Notes: generated by a model from the letters alone, not told the origin. A stretch of DNA of 64,000 nucleotides from AP-15 sp963736715 (GCA_963736715.1 CAVTQA010000010.1:1-64000), one strand, 5' to 3'; numbered from the stretch's first letter, positions 44,767-54,904 are shown. Translations and numbers: made by a program.

Positions 44767-46197
44767 ATGCTCGCGACCAGCCGCAATTTTGAGGCCGCAG
44801 CCAAGGCCGGTTTGGCTAACCAAAATTTGCAGCGCGCGCTGGGTCTGGCGCGAACCGGGTTTCCACTGCGGCGTCGCCTGGCTGTCGAGCGGCTGCCGGA
44901 GTTCGAGGCGCTGCGCGAAGCCGGCCGGTCGATCAAGGATCACACTCTCCAGCACCTTGACTTTTACCTCGAGCTGTACGAGGGCAGGGTCAAGGCCTCC
45001 GGCGGCAAGGTGCATTGGGCGCGCACCTCGGAGGAGGCCTGCGCAGCGGTGCTGCAGATCTGCCGCTCGGCGGGTGCCAAGCTCGTCGCGAAGGGCAAGT
45101 CGATGGTCGCCGAGGAGGTGGGGCTCAACGAAGTCCTCGAGGCGAACGGCATTACCCCGGTCGAGACCGATCTCGGCGAATACATCATCCAGCTGAGGCA
45201 TGAGCCGCCCAGCCATATCATCGCACCGGCGATCCATCTGGTTAAGGAACAGGTGGCCGAGACATTCCGGGCCGAGCATCGCTCGCTCGACCCGGACCGG
45301 TTGTTGGCCGAGCCGCGCCAGATGTGTGACGAGGCGCGTTCGCTGCTGCGCCCGCGTTTCCTCGCTGCCGATGTCGGCATCACCGGCGCCAATTTTCTTA
45401 TCGCGGAGACCGGTTCGAGCATCATTGTGACCAATGAGGGCAACGGCGATCTGACGCAGACCCTGCCGCGGATCCATATCGTCATTACCAGTATCGAAAA
45501 GCTGGTCCCGACATTCGAGGATGCCGCGACGCTACTGCGTTTGTTGGCGCGCTCGGCAACCGGTCAGGAATTCTCGAGCTACACGACGATTTCGACCGGG
45601 CCGCGCCGGGCGGGTGATCTCGACGGTCCGGAGCAATATCATGTGATTCTGCTCGACAACGGCCGCAGCGCGATGATCGGAACAGAGTTCCAGGACATGC
45701 TGCGCTGCATCCGCTGTTCGGCATGCATCAACCACTGTCCGGTCTACGCAGCAGTGGGCGGCCATGCCTATGGCTGGGTCTATCCCGGGCCGATGGGCGC
45801 GGTATTGACGCCGAGCCTGATCGGCATCGAGGAAGCCGGACATCTGCCAAATGCCTCGACGTTTTGCGGGCGCTGCGAGAGCGTATGCCCGGTGAAGATC
45901 CCGTTGCCCAAGATGATGCGGCATTGGCGCGAGCGCGAATACGCCAAAAAGCTGAGCCCGCTGGCCTACCGCAGTGGCCTTACGGCGTGGGCATGGGTCG
46001 CGCGCCGCCCGGCGCTGTATCACTCGCTTACCGAGATAGCCAGCCGGGCGCTCGGCTGGGCCGGCGGCCGGCGCGGCCGCTTCCGCACTCTGCCGCTGGC
46101 CGCAGGTTGGACCGGGGTGCGCGATATGCCGGCGCCGGAGGGCCGCAGCTTTCACCAGCTTTGGGTGCGCCGGCAGAAGAGTGGATCCGACAAGTGA
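44767..46197 (+). CDS. lutB: Lactate utilization Fe-S protein LutB
   Basis: A 476-residue protein: an N-terminal LUD domain (KGKSMVAEEVGLNEVLEANG, GITGANFLIAETGSSIIVTN) followed by two 4Fe-4S motifs (CIRCSACINHCPVYAAVGGH and CGRCESVCPVKIPLPKMM) and a DUF3390-type tail. It carries electrons in the LutABC complex. GGG precedes the ATG, and the end overlaps lutC (GTGA). Confidence 0.95.
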   Translation: MLATSRNFEAAAKAGLANQNLQRALGLARTGFPLRRRLAVERLPEFEALREAGRSIKDHTLQHLDFYLELYEGRVKASGGKVHWARTSEEACAAVLQICRSAGAKLVAKGKSMVAEEVGLNEVLEANGITPVETDLGEYIIQLRHEPPSHIIAPAIHLVKEQVAETFRAEHRSLDPDRLLAEPRQMCDEARSLLRPRFLAADVGITGANFLIAETGSSIIVTNEGNGDLTQTLPRIHIVITSIEKLVPTFEDAATLLRLLARSATGQEFSSYTTISTGPRRAGDLDGPEQYHVILLDNGRSAMIGTEFQDMLRCIRCSACINHCPVYAAVGGHAYGWVYPGPMGAVLTPSLIGIEEAGHLPNASTFCGRCESVCPVKIPLPKMMRHWREREYAKKLSPLAYRSGLTAWAWVARRPALYHSLTEIASRALGWAGGRRGRFRTLPLAAGWTGVRDMPAPEGRSFHQLWVRRQKSGSDK

Positions 46198-46925
46198 GCG
46201 AGGCCCGCGAAAGGATTCTTGCCGACATTCGGAACTCGCTAGGTCGCGGCCAACTCGATGGTAATCGGGAGGCGGAATTGCGCGCCCGCGTCGCGGCGCG
46301 CCGCCGAAATCCGGTGCCCGCCCGCGCGACGGCGCTCGACGAGCGGTCGCGGGTCGATTTGTTCGTCGCCATGGCGGAGGAGGTGCAGTCGACGGTAGCG
46401 AGGGTAAGTTCACTTACAGCGGTGCCGGAGGCGGTCGCGCGCTATCTCGCCACAGAGAACCTTCCGGCTGAACTCGTCATGGCTCCCGACCCGAGCCTCG
46501 ACGAGATCCCATGGAACGCATGGCCCTTGCTGCAGATCCGCCGCGGCCGGGCCGCGGCGGAAGATCGGGTCAGCCTCACGCCCTGTCATGCCGCGGTTGC
46601 TGAGACCGGCACTTTGATGCTGATTTCCGGAGCACAGACCCCAACGACGCTCAATTTCCTGCCGGAGACCCATATCGTGGTGGTTCGCCGCGACCAAGTG
46701 GTCGCGACCTACGAGGATGCCTGGGACCGCCTTCGAGCCGGCAAAACAACGGAAGTGATCCCGCGGGCCGTCAACTTCGTCACTGGTCCGTCGCGCACGG
46801 CGGACATCGAGCAGCACATCGAACTGGGTGCGCATGGGCCCAGGCGTCTCCATATCGTTCTCGTCGAGGATGGTCAGGCGGCGACAAGTGAAGGGAACGA
46901 GCAACACAGCGGGCACGCGGGGTGA
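46194..46925 (+). CDS. lutC: Lactate utilization protein LutC (LUD domain)
   Basis: A 243-residue LUD-domain protein starting at GTG 46194, which overlaps the lutB stop. Conserved parts: EARERILADIRNSLGRG, VSLTPCHAAVAETGTLMLIS, PETHIVVVRRDQVVATYEDA and GPSRTADIEQHIELGAHGP, the last being the family signature. Third subunit of the lactate-oxidising set. Confidence 0.93.
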   Translation: MSEARERILADIRNSLGRGQLDGNREAELRARVAARRRNPVPARATALDERSRVDLFVAMAEEVQSTVARVSSLTAVPEAVARYLATENLPAELVMAPDPSLDEIPWNAWPLLQIRRGRAAAEDRVSLTPCHAAVAETGTLMLISGAQTPTTLNFLPETHIVVVRRDQVVATYEDAWDRLRAGKTTEVIPRAVNFVTGPSRTADIEQHIELGAHGPRRLHIVLVEDGQAATSEGNEQHSGHAG

Positions 46926-47406
46926 TCATGGCCTCTGGCAAGAAGCGGTTCGCGACGTTCGGCCGTTGCGCGGTGCCAGGCCGGCCAATTCGGAAGGGTC
47001 GCGGCGCGAGCCGGACGTCGCTTCGGCGAGAGTTGAGCGACCCCGTGCGACCGCCTCGCGCATGCCGCCCCTCGATCGATTTGCCGGGATCGACCGCGCC
47101 AACGCCGAACGGCTAAAGCGCGGTCTGCACAGGATAGATGCACGCCTCGATCTGCACGGAATGACTCAAGCCGAGGCGCACGCGGCCCTCTCTGTCTTCA
47201 TCGCGGCGTCGCGGGCCGCGGGAGGGCGTTGCGTGCTCGTGATCACCGGGCGGGGACTCGGCCAGAGCGGGCCGGGCGTCCTCAAGAGTTCGGTTCCGCG
47301 CTGGCTCGAGGAACCGGAGCTGCGGTGGCAAATCCTCGCTATCGCTCCGGCGCAGCCGCACCACGGAGGTGCCGGCGCCACCTATCTGCTGCTGCGCCGC
47401 CGCTGA
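46888..47406 (+). CDS. Smr-domain protein
   Basis: A 172-residue protein. The N-terminal part has LWQEAVRDVRPLRG and the C-terminal Smr domain has RIDARLDLHGMTQAEAHAAL, VITGRGLGQSGPGVLKSSV, and QPHHGGAGATYLLLRR. Smr domains nick or bind branched DNA or act on RNA. GTG 46888 gives a 38-bp overlap with lutC; the precise start is uncertain. In many relatives smr follows mltA directly; here lutABC lies between. Confidence 0.87.
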   Translation: MKGTSNTAGTRGDHGLWQEAVRDVRPLRGARPANSEGSRREPDVASARVERPRATASRMPPLDRFAGIDRANAERLKRGLHRIDARLDLHGMTQAEAHAALSVFIAASRAAGGRCVLVITGRGLGQSGPGVLKSSVPRWLEEPELRWQILAIAPAQPHHGGAGATYLLLRRR

Positions 47407-47446
47407 ACCAAAACGAGACGATTAGTCGCATTTCAGGCGTGAACGG

Positions 47447-47471
47447 CAAGAATGCCGCGGCATTTTTCTTG
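47447..47471 (+). terminator. Probable terminator after smr
   Basis: CAAGAATGC-CGCG-GCATTTTTCTTG forms a GC-closed hairpin with a tetraloop, with a T-rich 3' side. It lies 40 bp after the smr stop and before hldE. Confidence 0.5.
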
Positions 47472-47527
47472 CGGGGATCTGTCGGTACCGTCACAAGACC
47501 ACGTAGCTCCCACCTCATGAATTGCCA

Positions 47528-48988
47528 ATGGCCGACAACAGCGAGCTCCTACCCTACATCAACCGCCTGAAAACGGCGCGCGTGCTGTGCATCGGCGACG
47601 TAATGCTCGATCACTACGTTTATGGCCAAGTCGAGCGAGTGTCGCCCGAAGCACCGATCCCGGTCTTGTGGATCGAACGCGAAACGAAAACGTTGGGCGG
47701 CGCGGGAAACGTGCTGCGCAATCTGCGGGCGCTCGGAGCAGCCGCATCGTTCATCTCGGTTGTCGGCAACGACGAAGCCGGCCGCGAGATCGGGCGGTTG
47801 ATAGAAGCGCAGGACGGCGCCGAGGCGCATGTCCTCGTCCAGCCGCAGCGCACGACCACGGTCAAGACGCGCTACATCGCGGGCAATCAGCAACTCCTGC
47901 GGGCCGACCGCGAAAGCGCGATCCCGCTCGATCCGTATATCCGCGAAGACATGTTGCGGCTGGCGCGCGAGCTTGTGGCCGACCATTCGGTCGTCGTCAT
48001 TGCGGATTACGCCAAGGGCGTCCTGACCGAAGGGGTGGCGCTCGAGATCATCCGTGCGGCGCGCGAGGCCGGCGCCCGTGTGATCGTCGACCCGAAAGGC
48101 GGCGATCCGATCCGATATCGCGGCGCCGATCTGGTTAAGCCGAACCGGCGCGAACTCGCCCACGCCACGGGGATGCCCGTGGCGACCGACGACGAGATCG
48201 TTGCGGCCTCCCGCTCTCTGATCGAGCGTTGCGGCTTCAATGCGGTTCTGACATCGCTCGGCGCGGAAGGGTCAGTGCTGATTTCGGCCGACGGCGCGGT
48301 CGATATCCAACGCGCAGAAGTCCGCGAGGTCTTCGATGTCTCCGGCGCCGGCGATACGGTCGTAGCGACAGTCGCCGCGGCGCTCGCGGTCGGCGTCGGC
48401 GTCACCGATGCGGCGCGCCTCGGAAATGTCGCAGCAGGCATTGTCGTGGGCAAGATCGGCACCGCAGTGGTGTACGAGAGCGAGCTCACCGCCGCTCTAA
48501 ATGGCCGGGATCTGCACGCCGCGGACAAGGTCGTGCCGCGCTCGCACGCGCTCGATTTGGTGGCGCGCTGGCGCCGCCACGGGCTCAAGATCGGCTTTAC
48601 CAACGGCTGCTTCGATTTGCTGCACCCCGGACACGTCGCCTTGCTGGGGCAAGCCAAGGCGGCATGCGATCGGCTCATCGTCGGGCTCAACAGTGACGCG
48701 TCGACAGCACGGCTCAAAGGTCCGCGACGTCCGATCCAAAGCGAAACCGAGCGTGCGGCTGTCCTGGCCTCGCTCGCGGCGGTCGACCTGATCGTGGTCT
48801 TCGAGGAGGATACGCCTATGGAGCTGATCCGGGACATCCGTCCGCAGCTTCTCGTCAAAGGCGACGATTATCGCCTCGACGAGGTCGTCGGAGCCGACTT
48901 CGTCAGGCATGCAGGTGGCCAAGTGCTTCTCGCCGAAGTCGTGCCGGGTTACAGCACGACGGCGACGATCGCGCGCCTCGCCAGCTGA
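47528..48988 (+). CDS. hldE: Bifunctional heptose-7-phosphate kinase / heptose-1-phosphate adenylyltransferase
   Basis: A 486-residue two-domain enzyme making ADP-heptose for the LPS core. The PfkB kinase half has VLCIGDVMLDHYVYG, LGGAGNVLRNLRALG and DVSGAGDTVVATVAAAL. The nucleotidyltransferase half starts near residue 345 with IGFTNGCFDLLHPGHVALLG and has GLNSDASTARLKGP. ATG 47528 is chosen; TTG 47522 is adjacent. This implies heptose-containing LPS. Confidence 0.95.
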   Translation: MADNSELLPYINRLKTARVLCIGDVMLDHYVYGQVERVSPEAPIPVLWIERETKTLGGAGNVLRNLRALGAAASFISVVGNDEAGREIGRLIEAQDGAEAHVLVQPQRTTTVKTRYIAGNQQLLRADRESAIPLDPYIREDMLRLARELVADHSVVVIADYAKGVLTEGVALEIIRAAREAGARVIVDPKGGDPIRYRGADLVKPNRRELAHATGMPVATDDEIVAASRSLIERCGFNAVLTSLGAEGSVLISADGAVDIQRAEVREVFDVSGAGDTVVATVAAALAVGVGVTDAARLGNVAAGIVVGKIGTAVVYESELTAALNGRDLHAADKVVPRSHALDLVARWRRHGLKIGFTNGCFDLLHPGHVALLGQAKAACDRLIVGLNSDASTARLKGPRRPIQSETERAAVLASLAAVDLIVVFEEDTPMELIRDIRPQLLVKGDDYRLDEVVGADFVRHAGGQVLLAEVVPGYSTTATIARLAS

Positions 48989-49247
48989 AACGCCGTAGCG
49001 CCCATAGCCGTCCGAGCGAGTCATTCCGATCAACTGCTCCGCGAGTGCGCCCACAACATTAGTCCAATCGCCGGGTTGATTTAGCAAAACAGGCGTATCG
49101 TCGGATACCAACGCCCCCACACCCTTGTATCTCAGGATACCCCTGGTTTTGCGCCAACAGCCCGAGCATATGAAGGCTCTGATCGTAGTTCGGATCCATC
49201 GAAAGAATGATTTCAGGATCGACGGCAGCTGAGCGCCGCGGCGAACA
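48989..49247 (-). other. Intergenic stretch with a possible TPR-gene remnant
   Basis: On the minus strand around 49205-49135 one frame reads DPNYDQSLHMLGLLAQNQG, which resembles a tetratricopeptide helix pair, with other short sense-like stretches in a second frame. No intact gene is present. This may be the debris of a TPR or glycosyltransferase gene, or chance. Confidence 0.25.
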
Positions 49248-49706
49248 TCAGATTCCCCCCAAACGTGCCGCTTCGGGGTCGAGAAGGCGGCGCAGCCGCG
49301 TCGCCGCGATGCGGGCGAAGCGCATCGTCAGGGCGCGGCGCCGGCCGGCATCGAGCCTTGTTGTGCTGCCGTCGCGGAGCACGGTCGCGCCGAACGAATC
49401 CGCCACCATCAGGCCACATTCATCAGGGATGAGCGGTCGCGGAAAGTCATTTGGCACGGCGAAATAAAGGCGATCCGAGAAGTCACGGTAGGCACTCCAC
49501 TTGCGGTCGGCACGGAAATCGGCCACGGAGCTCTTGATCTCGACGATGACGAGTTCGCCCGTCTTGCCGAGAGCGAGAATGTCGGCGCGCCGGCCATTGG
49601 CGAGCGGGAATTCCACTAGGCTCACATAACCGAGCTGCTCCAGGGTGCGGCAGACGCCGCGTGCCAGAAGGGCGGCGCCGGTCGGCTCGACAGCGGATGC
49701 AGACAT
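49248..49706 (-). CDS. mmcB: MmcB-family DNA repair protein
   Basis: About 152 residues with a restriction-endonuclease-like core: RADILALGKTGELVIVEIKS (D...ExK nuclease signature), then FRADRKWSAYRDFSDRLYFA and GLMVADSFGATVLRDG. MmcB is an alphaproteobacterial SOS-linked protein involved in mutagenic repair. ATG 49706 gives a family-like length; the frame opens further upstream to 49781, divergent from and overlapping the transporter start. Confidence 0.87.
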   Translation of the reverse strand: MSASAVEPTGAALLARGVCRTLEQLGYVSLVEFPLANGRRADILALGKTGELVIVEIKSSVADFRADRKWSAYRDFSDRLYFAVPNDFPRPLIPDECGLMVADSFGATVLRDGSTTRLDAGRRRALTMRFARIAATRLRRLLDPEAARLGGI

Positions 49707-49764
49707 GACGAGCCGGGGATCATAAGGCGTATCATCAGACAGGGCGAGATCGACGGAGGTGATG

Positions 49765-51489
49765 ATGGCGGTGGTGACCAAGCGGGGGTTCCTGCGTCAG
49801 GCCTGGGCCCTTGCGTGGCCGTATTGGAATTCCGACGAGAAATGGACGGCGCGCGGGCTGTTGCTCGCCGTCATCGCGCTGAACCTGATCACCGTCGGCC
49901 TCAATGTCCGTCTCAACGCCTGGAACAACGACTTCTACGATGCCCTTCAGCAGTACAACTGGCCGGAGTTCTGGCGCCAGTTCGCAATTTTCGGGATCAT
50001 CGCCTTCTTGCTGATCGTCGTTGCGGTCTATTCGCTCTATCTGCGGCAAATACTGCACATCCGGTGGCGCCGCTGGCTGACCGATCGCTTTCTGCGCAAC
50101 TGGCTGGAAAACCAAGCTTATTACCGGATGCAACTGGACCACACGACGACCGATAATCCGGATCAACGAATTTCCGATGATCTCGACCGGTTCGCGACGA
50201 TAACGCTGGGGCTATCACTTGGACTGTTGAGTTCCTTTGTGACCCTCGCCTCGTTCGTCATGATTCTCTGGACTCTGTCCGGTGCGCTGACGATCCCTCT
50301 CGGCGGGGGTATCTTCATCGAAATCCCGGGTTACATGGTCTTCGCCGCGTTGATCTACGCGATCGCCGGCACCTTGCTGACACGATGGATCGGCAACCCG
50401 TTGGTCCGGCTTAGCTTCGACCAGCAGCGTTACGAGGCGGATTTCCGCTTCAGCATGGTCAGGCTACGCGAGAACGCCGAGAACGTCGCCTTCTACGGAG
50501 GAGAAGCGCGCGAGTTGGACACGTTCAAGACCCGCTTTGCGCGGATCGTGGCGAATTGGTGGGGGATCATCATCCGTCGCAAGAAGCTGACCTGGTTCAC
50601 CACCGGCTACTCCCAACTTGCGATCATCTTTCCGTTCGTCGTCGCGGCCCCGAGATATTTCAACAAGACGATCCAGCTCGGCGGGCTGATGCAGATTTCT
50701 TCGGCCTTCAACCAAGTTCAGGACTCGCTGTCTTTCATCATCACGTCATACACCGAAATCGCCGAATATCAGGCGGTCGTGCAGCGGCTTTCCGGGTTTC
50801 GCGAGCGGATGGAGGGGATCGCCGCCGAAACCAGCGCGCCGCACCCGATCGAACTCGAGCGCCGCGGCGCCGGTGTCGAAGTCGACACGCTCGATCTCAA
50901 CCTGCCGGATGGCCAGTTATTGCGGCCGAACATTTCGCTGGCGGCCGGCCGCGGAGAATTGCTTTTGATCACCGGTGCTTCCGGGCTCGGCAAGAGTACG
51001 TTGCTGCGCGCCATCGCCGGCCTTTGGCCGTTTGGGCGGGGGCGCATCCGGGTGGGCGATGGGCGATGCCTGTTTCTGCCGCAGCGGCCTTATCTGCCTC
51101 TCGGCACTCTGGCGGACGCTCTGGTCTATCCGCGGGCTGCCGCCGAACTGCCGCGTGACAATCTTGCCGAGGCGCTGCGCGCCGTCGGTCTGCCCGAACT
51201 CGTCGAGCGGTTGGACGAGGAGGCTAATTGGGCTCAGCGGCTCTCGATTGGCGAGCAGCAGCGGCTGGCCTTCGCCCGGGTCCTGCTGGCCCGCCCGGAA
51301 ATCGTGTTTCTCGACGAAGCGACCTCGGCCCTCGACGACGCCGCGGAGATATCGTTATACCGGCTGTTGCGGGAAGCGCCGTGGCGGCCGACTATCGTCA
51401 GCGTCGGCCATCACGGCACGTTGCGGCGTTTCCATGATGCGGTCGTCGATCTCGCGCACAGCCCAGTCTCGCGGGCGGCCGTCGGCTAA
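49765..51489 (+). CDS. SbmA/BacA-like ABC transporter with fused ATPase (YddA type)
   Basis: A 574-residue half-transporter. The membrane part (about residues 20-330) has the SbmA/BacA signature region RLNAWNNDFYDALQQYNWPEF and YRMQLDHTTTDNPDQRISDD. The ATPase has Walker A ITGASGLGKST, signature LSIGEQQRLAFARVLLARPE and Walker B IVFLDEATSALDD. Relatives take up peptides, cobalamin or very-long-chain fatty acids. The GGAGG at 49755-49759 serves ATG 49765. Confidence 0.92.
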   Translation: MAVVTKRGFLRQAWALAWPYWNSDEKWTARGLLLAVIALNLITVGLNVRLNAWNNDFYDALQQYNWPEFWRQFAIFGIIAFLLIVVAVYSLYLRQILHIRWRRWLTDRFLRNWLENQAYYRMQLDHTTTDNPDQRISDDLDRFATITLGLSLGLLSSFVTLASFVMILWTLSGALTIPLGGGIFIEIPGYMVFAALIYAIAGTLLTRWIGNPLVRLSFDQQRYEADFRFSMVRLRENAENVAFYGGEARELDTFKTRFARIVANWWGIIIRRKKLTWFTTGYSQLAIIFPFVVAAPRYFNKTIQLGGLMQISSAFNQVQDSLSFIITSYTEIAEYQAVVQRLSGFRERMEGIAAETSAPHPIELERRGAGVEVDTLDLNLPDGQLLRPNISLAAGRGELLLITGASGLGKSTLLRAIAGLWPFGRGRIRVGDGRCLFLPQRPYLPLGTLADALVYPRAAAELPRDNLAEALRAVGLPELVERLDEEANWAQRLSIGEQQRLAFARVLLARPEIVFLDEATSALDDAAEISLYRLLREAPWRPTIVSVGHHGTLRRFHDAVVDLAHSPVSRAAVG

Positions 51490-51532
51490 TCTACCGAGTG
51501 TCAGCCATCCTGCGGAGTGGAGGAGCCGAGCG

Positions 51533-53027
51533 ATGACCGATAGCGAGCCTCGCCCGCAAGACGCGGAGGACCCGCTGCGCTCTGTCCGGATAGGCAAGCG
51601 CGAGAGTTCTCAAGGCGCTTGGGATCGATCCCTACCCATACGGCTTCGAGCGGACGCAGGAGGCAGGCCAGCTGGAGCGGCGTTACGCTGGGCTTGCACC
51701 AGGCGCCGAAACCGAAGATCGGGTGCGCGTCGCCGGCCGTATCCGGGCGATGCGCAACAGCGGCATGTTCATTGACCTGTACGATGCCTCGGGCAAGATC
51801 CAGATCTTTTGCCACAAGGATTTGCTCGGCCCCGAAACGCTCGGAATCGTGCGACTGCTTGACATCGGTGATCTGATCGGCGTCGAGGGCCTCGTTCGGC
51901 GCACCCCGCGCGGCGAGCTCACGATCAATTCCTCCGGTGTTACGGTTCTCGCGAAGGCGCTGCGCCCGCTACCCGAGAAATATCACGGCTTGGCCGATGT
52001 CGAGCTGCGCTATCGCCAGCGCTATCTCGACCTGATCATGAACCCGCAGAGCCGAGATACGTTGCTCCGGCGCAGCCGGGTCGTAGCGGCGCTCCGCGGC
52101 CATCTCTTGGAGCGCGGCTACGTCGAGGTCGAGACGCCAATGCTTCACCCGATTCCCGGGGGTGCCTCGGCAAAGCCGTTCGTGACGCATCACAACGCAC
52201 TCGACATCGACCTTTATCTGCGGATTGCACCCGAACTGCATTTGAAACGCCTGTTGGTCGGCGGCGTGGCCGACAAGTTGTTCGAGATCAACCGATGTTT
52301 CCGCAACGAGGGCCTCTCGCCTCGGCACAATCCGGAATTCACTACGCTCGAGCTCTACGAGGCTTATGTCGACTACACCGCGATGATGAAGTTGACCGAG
52401 GAACTCATCACCACCGTGGCGGAGACGGTGCTCGGGACATTGCGAATCGGCTACGGCGGGACCGAGATAGATTTATCGGCCCCTTGGCCGCGGCGCAGCA
52501 TGGCCGAACTCGTTCAACGGGCCACCGGGGTCGATTTCCTCGCTCTCGATAGCGCCGAGGCGGCGCGGCAGGCGGCGGCGCGCGTCGGCGCAATGCTGGC
52601 CGGGGGCGAGAATTGGGGGCAGGCTCTGGAGGCGGCCTTTGCCGCGCGCGTCGAGGACACTCTGATCCAGCCGATCCACGTCACCGGATTTCCCCGGGAC
52701 ATCTCGCCCTTGGCAAAGGCCGAGCGCCGCGACCCGCGTCTTGTTGAGCGGTTCGAGACCTACATCTACGGTTGGGAGATCGCGAACGCTTTCTCCGAGC
52801 TCAATGATCCGCAGGACCAGCGGGAGCGCTTCGAGGCGCAAATGCAGGCGCGCGCGGCGGGTGACGAGGAAGCGCAGCTCCTCGACGAGGATTACGTGAC
52901 CGCGCTCGAATACGGGCTGCCGCCCTGCGGCGGTCTCGGCATCGGCATCGACCGGCTGGTCATGCTGCTGACCGACAGCCCATCGATTCGCGACGTCATC
53001 GCGTTCCCGACGCTGCGGCCGCGCTGA
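51533..53027 (+). CDS. lysS: Lysyl-tRNA synthetase (class II), frame interrupted near the N-terminus
   Basis: From ATG 51533 the frame gives MTDSEPRPQDAEDPLRSVRI and then loses the family sequence at GGCAAGCGCGAG (about 51598-51602). The adjacent frame continues correctly: ARVLKALGIDPYPYGFERTQ, RIRAMRNSGMFIDLYDASGK, CFRNEGLSPRHNPEFTTLE (motif 2) and PPCGGLGIGIDRLVMLL (motif 3). That second frame has no start codon before GTG 51723, inside the anticodon-binding domain. Two bases missing (for example GC) would join both into 498 residues, the normal length. Since the gene is essential, a consensus error is likely. Confidence 0.9.
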
Positions 53028-53089
53028 AGAGATATCGGTGCGACCCGATCGCGTCGATGTACAACAGACGATCGTGATTGGAGTGTTGC

Positions 53090-53578
53090 ATGAGGGAGAA
53101 CAAGAATTCGGCAGCGTACTGGTTGATGAGCGTAGCACAGGGCGTGTTGCTCGTCGCGATGGCAGGCTGCGCCCAGCAGGCGGTGACCGCGGCGGTCAGC
53201 ATTCCGCCGATCCCTGCGGGGGAGGCTCGGATCTGGTTCTATCGCGATTACGAGCCCTATGCCGGCAAGGGCCTTCCGGCGATCGCCGCGAATGGGGGGT
53301 ATGTCGGGGCAGCCGAATTGGGTGGCGCGTTCTATCGCGATGTTCCTCCGGGACATTACTTAGTTACCGTGCAGACCGTCGGCATCGACACCAATCAAAC
53401 GGCCAATTTCGAGCTCGCCCCGGGCCGGGAGGCTTATGTAAAGATCGTCTCGCTGCCGAGTTGGGACACGGGCGGGGATAGGAACGAATGGGAGCGGCCG
53501 ACGTTTTACGCGTGGCTGATCCCGAACCAAGTCGCGCAAGCCGATGTCGCGCATCTCTCTTTTTACGGCGGCAGCTGA
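53090..53578 (+). CDS. DUF2846 lipoprotein
   Basis: A 162-residue exported lipoprotein. The signal (YWLMSVAQGVLLVAMAGC) ends in a lipobox MAGC. The mature part resembles DUF2846: ARIWFYRDYEPYAGKGLPAI, ELGGAFYRDVPPGHYLVTV and ELAPGREAYVKIVSLPSW. Function unknown. The ATG follows GGAG. Confidence 0.85.
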   Translation: MRENKNSAAYWLMSVAQGVLLVAMAGCAQQAVTAAVSIPPIPAGEARIWFYRDYEPYAGKGLPAIAANGGYVGAAELGGAFYRDVPPGHYLVTVQTVGIDTNQTANFELAPGREAYVKIVSLPSWDTGGDRNEWERPTFYAWLIPNQVAQADVAHLSFYGGS

Positions 53579-53611
53579 CCTCGGCGATGACGCTCACTTT
53601 TTTCGCGACGC

Positions 53612-54904
53612 TCAGAAGTTTTCCAGGCTCAAGACCTCGCTGTCGTAGTCGTATGCGAAGATCTCGGCGTGCCGCCCCCAGTTGATTACGGTCTCAAGCA
53701 CCCGCTCCGCCTCTTCCTCCGACAAGTGATCCTCGAGCTCGCGCAGAAATCGCGCCGCCGGCGCGCGATGGCCGGGCCGCTCGTCGAGGACGCGCCGGAT
53801 ATGGGCAGCCAGCGGTACATGCTTTAAGAGCGCTTCGGCAAAGATCTGCTTCCGGGCGAGCATGTCCGCCTCGGCGTACGCCCGGCCAAGCGGCGTCAGC
53901 TCGATGTCGCCGCCGCTGACATGGGCGAAGCCGAACAGCTGCAATGTCTCGATCAGCGGGAAGAGCTCATCCATGACGAGGTTTTCCTCGTCGGCCAGAT
54001 GCGGCAGATCGGCGCGGCCATGATAGGGCGCCTCCGTCAGATTCTCGATCAGGCCCGAGAGCTGCTGGACCGAGGCATCGGGCAGGCGAAAGCCGATACC
54101 AATAGGTTCGGCTTTTGCCCCGCGCCGTCCGTCGCGCCCGGGCTCGGTCGTCAACAAGGTGTACACCTGGTCGACGATCTGGCGAAAACCGGCGCTCTCC
54201 GCGGAGCGCGGGCGCGGCAACGAGATCGGGATTTGAGCGCGGATGCGGCCGGGATCGCTGCTGAAGATCAGGATACGATCGGCGATTTCGACCGCCTCCT
54301 CGATGTTGTGCGAAACGATGACCATCCCTTTGGTCGGGATGCGGTGGGCGTCCCACAAATCGAGGAGATCCCCGCGCAGAGTTTCCGCTGTCAGGACATC
54401 GAGCGACGAGAAAGGCTCATCGAGCAGCAGGATATCGGGATCGACGACGAGCGCGCGGGCAAAGCCGACGCGCTGCCGCATGCCGCCGGACAGTTCCTTC
54501 GGGTAGGCATTCTCAAACCCATCGAGACCGATCAGATCGATGGCATTGACCGCCCGCCGGCGGCGCTCCGTACCAGAGATGCCGAGAGCCTCGAGCCCGA
54601 GCTCGACGTTGCCCAGCACCGTGAGCCATGGAAACAACGCATAGCTCTGGAAAACCATCGCTATGCCGCGGACCGGCTGAGTGACGTTGATGCCCCGGTA
54701 TTTCACGGCGCCCTCGCTCGGCGGAACGAGGCCCGCAAGAATTCGCAAGAAGGTTGACTTGCCGGATCCCGATTTGCCCAGGATCGCCACGATCTCGCCA
54801 TCGCGCAAGGTGAAGTCTATATGGTCGAGCACGAGTTGGCCAAGGTGATCAGGGGTGCGATACGTCTTCGAGACGGCTTCGGCGCGCAGTAGCGAGTCGG
54901 TCAT
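53612..54904 (-). CDS. ABC importer ATPase with AAA-associated C-terminal domain (nitrate/sulfonate type)
   Basis: A 430-residue protein. The ATPase half has Walker A ILGKSGSGKSTFLRILAG, Q-loop MVFQSYALFPWLTV, signature LSGGMRQRVGFARAL and Walker B ILLLDEPFSSLD, closest to NrtD/SsuB/TauB proteins. The extra 170-residue C-terminal half (LFPLIETLQLFGFAHVSGGD, ITPLGRAYAEADMLARK-like) is the AAA-associated domain of some such importers. It lies 27 bp downstream of the permease gene. No binding protein is encoded nearby. Confidence 0.9.
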   Translation of the reverse strand: MTDSLLRAEAVSKTYRTPDHLGQLVLDHIDFTLRDGEIVAILGKSGSGKSTFLRILAGLVPPSEGAVKYRGINVTQPVRGIAMVFQSYALFPWLTVLGNVELGLEALGISGTERRRRAVNAIDLIGLDGFENAYPKELSGGMRQRVGFARALVVDPDILLLDEPFSSLDVLTAETLRGDLLDLWDAHRIPTKGMVIVSHNIEEAVEIADRILIFSSDPGRIRAQIPISLPRPRSAESAGFRQIVDQVYTLLTTEPGRDGRRGAKAEPIGIGFRLPDASVQQLSGLIENLTEAPYHGRADLPHLADEENLVMDELFPLIETLQLFGFAHVSGGDIELTPLGRAYAEADMLARKQIFAEALLKHVPLAAHIRRVLDERPGHRAPAARFLRELEDHLSEEEAERVLETVINWGRHAEIFAYDYDSEVLSLENF

